Source: Strigamia acuminata (lineage: Eukaryota > Arthropoda > Chilopoda > Geophilomorpha > Linotaeniidae). Taken from it: a stretch of DNA of 64,000 nt. A model generated the notes under the pieces. The model worked only from the letters and a program-made list of their open reading frames with translations. It was not told the origin of the DNA and did no database searches. Of this stretch, positions 60,142 through 64,000 are shown one piece after another. Within the stretch, counting starts at the first letter, position 1. The number at the start of each line of letters is the position of its first letter. The DNA lies in the NCBI GenBank assembly GCA_949358305.1, contig OX442318.1, positions 606,501 to 670,500 of the forward strand, given 5' to 3'. The translations under genes were made by a program, and so were the position numbers.

Positions 60142-61359
60142 ATGCTTCGGAATCTACTAACGGTATCAAAACCCTCCAAATTAATAAATAAAAATAAAAA
60201 CAAACAACTAACAAACAATTTATTCTCTCACAGCGGTCGCTGGGACACCCAACGCTGCGAAGAAACATCCAAACAACGATCAAACTAAATCTGCCATTGG
60301 TTCCAATCGTGATCGAGCAAACCGGCCGAGGCGAGCGCGCCTACGACATCTTTTCTCGTTTATTAAAAGAACGAATCATTTGCGTGATGGGACCCGTAAT
60401 AAAACAAAAAGCGGCCTAACAATCCGATACTAAGCAGAAAATATTGCAATTTCAGATCAACGACGACTTGGCGAGTCTAGTTGTGGCTCAACTGCTGTTC
60501 CTCCAATCAGAGAGCAGCAAAAAACCGATCCACATGTACATCAACAGCCCGGGCGGGTCCGTGACTGCCGGCCTGGGCATTTACGACACGATGCAGTACG
60601 TTTTGCCGCCGATTTCCACGTGGTGCGTGGGGCAAGCGAGCAGTATGGCCAGTTTGTTGTTGACGTCTGGAACGGCGGGCATGCGACATTCGTTGCCAAA
60701 TGCGCGCATGATGATCCACCAACCGTCGGGACAGGCGGTGGGTCAAGCTACGGACATCCAGATACAAGCGGAGGAGATCATTAAATTGAAGAAACAAATT
60801 AATAATTTATATGTGAAGCACACGTCGCAGGACTTGGCCAAAATTGGTACATCGTCACGAAATTGAATTTTACTGCATAAAAATGCATTCTAATTTGAAT
60901 ATTGACAGTTTTTGTGTCTAAAAATGCATTTTTCTTTGAATATTGACAGTTTTTGTGTCTAAAAATGCATTTTTCGTTAAATATTGACAGTTTTTGTGTC
61001 TAAAAATGCATTTTTCTTTGAATATCGACAGTTTTTGTGTCTAAAAATGGATTTTTCTTTGAATATTGACAGTTTTCATGTCTAAAAATGCATTTTTCGT
61101 CCGATACTGATCGTTTTTCTGCCTAAAAATGTCAATTTTCATTCAAATAAGCCATTCATTGGTGTATTTAGTCAATTTATTCCTTAATCTTCTCATTTTT
61201 CATCATTTATTCGCAGAATCTATCATGGAACGAGATCGATTCATGAGTCCAAACGAAGCCATAACCTTCGGATTGATCGACAAAGTGCTCGAACATCCGC
61301 CAAAACACAATTTGACCGAAACCGTCGACGAAAAACGCGAAAAAGTTTACGCCACTTAA
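60142..61359 (+). CDS. CLPP: Mitochondrial ATP-dependent Clp protease proteolytic subunit
   Basis: Serine peptidase of the mitochondrial matrix that forms the ClpXP tetradecamer. Four exons, with the first (60142-60162) and the start of the second supplying a basic presequence ([18 protein letters not shown]). The mature part begins near [20 protein letters not shown]. Conserved blocks are [20 protein letters not shown] and [13 protein letters not shown] with the nucleophile Ser, [11 protein letters not shown] with the catalytic His, and [15 protein letters not shown] with the catalytic Asp. Total about 238 residues. The intron before the last exon (60850-61215) is mostly a 41-base minisatellite. 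It is convergent with the F-box/LRR-like gene. Confidence 0.96.
60885..61115. repeat. CLPP intronic minisatellite, 41-base unit
   Basis: Five to six units of gaatattgacagtttttgtg then tctaaaaatgcatttttcttt. Confidence 0.95.
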
Positions 61360-61595
61360 AAATACAACCATTTCCCTTTATTTGTTATATTTACAAAAAT
61401 TCTCGTTAATTAAAAGCACTTGATTTTGTTGATACAAAAGCAACAAATTGCCACTCCGTCTCTAAAAACAACAAACTCAATAAATTAGTACAAAAAAAAA
61501 AACAAAAAACAGCTCAAAAACTCTCCAAACACAAAAATATTAATAAAATTAATATCGAAAAGCGAAAAATCGATTATAATAATCGATTTTGGCAC

Positions 61596-62093
61596 TTAAG
61601 TGACCGAGGAATAATTAATCTGCAACGACTTGAACTGAAAATCGGACAAGGGGGTCCAATTGAGGGCGAGGAGTCGCGAAACCTCCTTCTGCACGAGCTC
61701 GTAGTCGCCCGCGGTGCGTTTGAGCCACGAGTGAAAGTCGGGCGACCAGTCGGGACTGCGCGGCCAATCGGCGCGCTTCATCATGGCGTTTCTACGCACG
61801 TAGAGGTTTTTCAGCCTTTTGCCGGTCCACGCTAGCAGGACGACCGTGGCAGTGGACACGAGTTGGCGTATCATCTATTGGTTGATTAATTAGAATTGAT
61901 TCAATGAATTGTGAATGATTGACCGACCAAAGTGTGGAGCCTGGGGCATTCCCTGCACAGTAAAACTAAGTTTGAATCGGCGCGTTCGTGGAACGATCTG
62001 GCCATGTAAAAGCGGGGTAGGCTCAGGTGTCCGTACGTCTCTAACTCTCTGCTGTACAAATCCACAACCGTCAATATGGAATCGGCGCTCACC
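61596..62093 (-). CDS. C-terminal part of an F-box/LRR-like protein (partial)
   Basis: Two exons are visible. One (62093 down to about 61929) begins after a ttgaaatgcag acceptor and reads VSADSILTVVDLYSRELETY...CPRLHTL. The last exon (61874-61596) reads MIRQLVSTATVVLLAWTGKRLKNLYVRRN, ADWPRSPDWSPDFHSWLKRTAGDYE, LLALNWTPLSDFQF and ends INYSSVT. The leucine pattern (CPRLHTLMIRQL, GKRLKNLYVRRN) and the WPRSPDW tail suggest the C-terminus of an F-box protein with LRRs, FBXO33/FBXO39-like, but I am not sure of the subfamily. Upstream exons are not seen in the repeat-rich 62.1-64 kb and probably lie beyond the window. Confidence 0.5.
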
Positions 62094-62134
62094 TGCATTT
62101 CAATGGCAATTTTTGAACAACTCAACTTTTAGAT

Positions 62135-62462
62135 GCAAAAGAGAGTTTAATATGCATTTTTTTCATGCTCAAAAAATGCACGATGCATTTTTTACATGCT
62201 CAAAAAAAAGTTCGATGCATTTTTCACATGCAAAGAAGTGTAAAATGCAATTATTTGGGTGTAAAATGCAATTTTTGTGTGTAAAATGCAATTTTTTGGG
62301 TGTAAAATGCAATTTTTTGGGTATAAAATGATTTTTTGGGTGTAAATGCAATTTTTTGTGTGTAAAATGCACACTTCTACCTGCAAAAAAAAGTGTAAAA
62401 TGCATTTTTCGGATATAAAACACATATTCTAGATGCAAAAATTGTAAAATGCATTTTCTTGA
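62135..62462. repeat. Intronic minisatellite, about 22-base unit
   Basis: Units of gtgtaaaatgcaattttttg g and related tgcatttttcacatgcaaa blocks, within or just upstream of the F-box/LRR-like gene's visible exons. Confidence 0.9.
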
Positions 62463-62468
62463 ATGTGT

Positions 62469-62698
62469 TGTGTCTTCCACCCCATTATTGATAATCTAAA
62501 CATTGTATAGTGGGTTGCTAGGAGATCGTCCCCTAGCAACCCACCTCATTCTTTAACTTCATAAAAATAGTCGACTCACTAAATCAAACCGAATCAGTCG
62601 TCTTGTTTTTCTCTGGCCTTTAGGCCCAAACATGAACATCAAATGACGGCCATGCTCTCGCATGGCCCGAACGCATGAACACATTCATCTCAGACACA
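62469..62698 (+). mobile_element. Possible LTR (solo or 5') of a retroelement
   Basis: A 230-base segment starts TGTGTC and ends GACACA, a perfect short inverted repeat of TG...CA type. It contains cataaaaatag as a TATA-like element near 62560 and is followed within three bases by tattggcgcagttgcg, where a primer-binding site starting TGG would be expected. Inside is a 13-base inverted repeat (62510-62522 with 62532-62544). No second LTR, gag or pol is seen in the window, so this is tentative. Confidence 0.35.
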
Positions 62699-63716
62699 AT
62701 ATTGGCGCAGTTGCGTGAAAAGAAACCTGTGCAAATCGAATCGAGGAATGCAACATGGAGGCGCACGAGCCATTAAGAACGAATCAAGTAGAACTTTAGT
62801 TGGGAATTGTGGTGCAGTGGACTAAATAGTGGCCCGCTCATCACTCGTTACGGCCGTTCGTTGCTCGTTGCTCGTCACTCGCCACGACCGTTCGCCGTGG
62901 CCGCTCGTCACTCGCCACAATCGTTCGCCGCCGCAGTCGCTCGTCGCTCGTCCCAGCTGTTCGTTACATCTGCGTGTTTGCCTCTCGTCGCGGGCGCTTG
63001 TCAACGGTCTTCAACGCGAACGATTTCGATTTCCGCCTTCGCCCGCTCACGTAACTCAGGAACCTAAACCTATCGAACATTTCTCGTAATTACTGGACTG
63101 CTCACTCTTTGGTTGGTTACGTCGCCATGGTACTTGTCCACTCGCCCAGGCGAGTTGACCCATCGCTTCATTGACTGGACATATGAAATAAGCCGTAGAC
63201 CGTGTGTGTTTTTTCTACACCGCGTGCTTTGTTTTGTGCAACACGACCGATGTGGTCGTGCAAAGCATCGACGTTGTTCTCTCATCGTGATCACTCGCCT
63301 GGCCTTTCCTTGGCTGCTCGCTTGGGCCTTCCGTAGTTCCGTGCCTTTGGAGTTCACCGTTTGCTCGCCCGGTGTGCTCGCTTTTCCCTCGTTTCGAGGA
63401 GGGAAAGTGGGCCGCTTGTTGCTTGCTGCAGCCTCTCGTCGCTCTCTGCGCCCGCCTGTGGGCTGCTCACTTGCTCCCGTCGCCGGACTTTTCGTTGGTG
63501 ACCGCCCCTACATTTGCTTGGCCACTCGCCGCCCCGCATTCGCGTGGCCTGCTCGCCCCCGCCACGCTGTTTTGCCCGGGGTGCCCGCTTTTCTCTCATT
63601 TCGATGGGGGAAAGTGGGCCGCCCATCGCAACCAAGCGTGAGCCGCTCGCCGTTTTTAGGGTTCGTGTTTGCCACCCTGCATCCGCGTTGGCCCCTAGCA
63701 TTCTCGTGGCCTACTC
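62699..63716. repeat. GC-rich degenerate repeat region
   Basis: Many ctcgtcactcgcc / gctcgttgctcg variants at 62840-63010. A larger repeat of about 220 bases has its cgcttttccctcgtttcgag block at 63380 and again at 63589, both followed by gggaaagtgggccgc. A tggtgcagtgg A-box-like motif lies at 62811. No credible gene. Confidence 0.6.
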
Positions 63717-63890
63717 GCCGCATTCGCGTGCTCTATTCGCCGCATCCGCGTGCTCTACTCGCCGCATCCGCGTGCTCTACTCGCCGCATCCGCGTGCTCT
63801 ACTCGCCGCATCCGCGTGCTCTACTCGCCGCATCCGCGTGCTCTATTCGCCGCATCCGCGTGCTCTATTCGCCGCATCCACGTGCTTCAA
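63717..63890. repeat. 22-base tandem repeat x8
   Basis: Eight near-perfect units of ccgcatccgcgtgctctact plus cg. Differences are single T/C changes. Confidence 0.97.
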
Positions 63891-63975
63891 GTCGTCGCAC
63901 CAGCGAGTCGTCGCACCAGCGAGTCGTCGCACCAGCGAGTCGTCGCACCAGCGAGTCGTCGCACCAGCGAGTCGC
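63890..63975. repeat. 16-base tandem repeat x5
   Basis: Units of tcgcaccagcgagtcg directly adjoin the 22-base array. Confidence 0.95.
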
Positions 63976-64000
63976 TGCTCGCCACCATGCGACCACGAGT

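Noticed and set aside
62701-62745. A tRNA gene (TGGCGCAGTTGCG A-box)
   Set aside because: No B-box of the right sequence and spacing, no acceptor-stem pairing and no anticodon arm can be drawn.
63717-63975. CRISPR-like direct repeats
   Set aside because: Units are contiguous with no unique spacers, and the genome is eukaryotic; these are simple tandem repeats.

Overview
This is nuclear DNA from an invertebrate animal, most likely an arthropod or another protostome. Genes have many short exons separated by 50-70 base GT-AG introns. There is one SNF-like protein in place of separate U1A and U2B'' proteins, a Onecut gene with a very long intron, and no operons, rRNA, convincing tRNA or CRISPR. 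Species cannot be fixed from the sequence alone.

Layout. From 1 to about 22.9 kb lies the territory of a Onecut (HNF6-type) homeobox gene on the minus strand. The exon encoding the N-terminus and CUT domain is at 19301-20645. Everything to its left is its first intron, which runs off the window before the homeodomain exon. This intron carries two sites with the architecture of recursive (ratchet) splice points, many microsatellites, and a dense set of RFX X-box-like palindromes (GTTGCCATGGCAAC type) that resumes upstream of the exon.

From 23.3 kb rightwards the window is a gene-dense array that mostly alternates strand: TBC1D7 (+), RP2 (-), SPRYD3 (+), VPS26 (-), snf/SNRPA (+), two tandem leucine-rich-repeat genes (-,-), a pikachurin/agrin-like EGF-laminin G gene (+), a BIRC6-like E2 ubiquitin-conjugating gene without BIR domains (+), a small multi-pass membrane protein gene (+), BDP1 (-), farnesyl diphosphate synthase (+), UBE2T (-), mitochondrial CLPP (+), and the 3' end of an F-box/LRR-like gene (-). 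Neighbours are convergent with 150-450 bases between stops, or divergent with 240-820 bases between starts, so several bidirectional promoters are likely. Most products are housekeeping factors: TSC complex, cilium/ARL3 traffic, retromer, spliceosome, Pol III initiation, isoprenoids, DNA crosslink repair and mitochondrial proteolysis. They do not form one pathway.

Two features stand out. First, nearly every longer intron from 25 kb onward holds its own private AT-rich minisatellite, including a 292-base higher-order array in VPS26. Second, a local tandem duplication copied the LRR gene together with the last exon of the neighbouring snf gene, leaving an snf pseudogene between the copies. The right end (62.4-64 kb) is repeat DNA: a possible solo or 5' LTR, GC-rich degenerate repeats, and two abutting simple tandem arrays.
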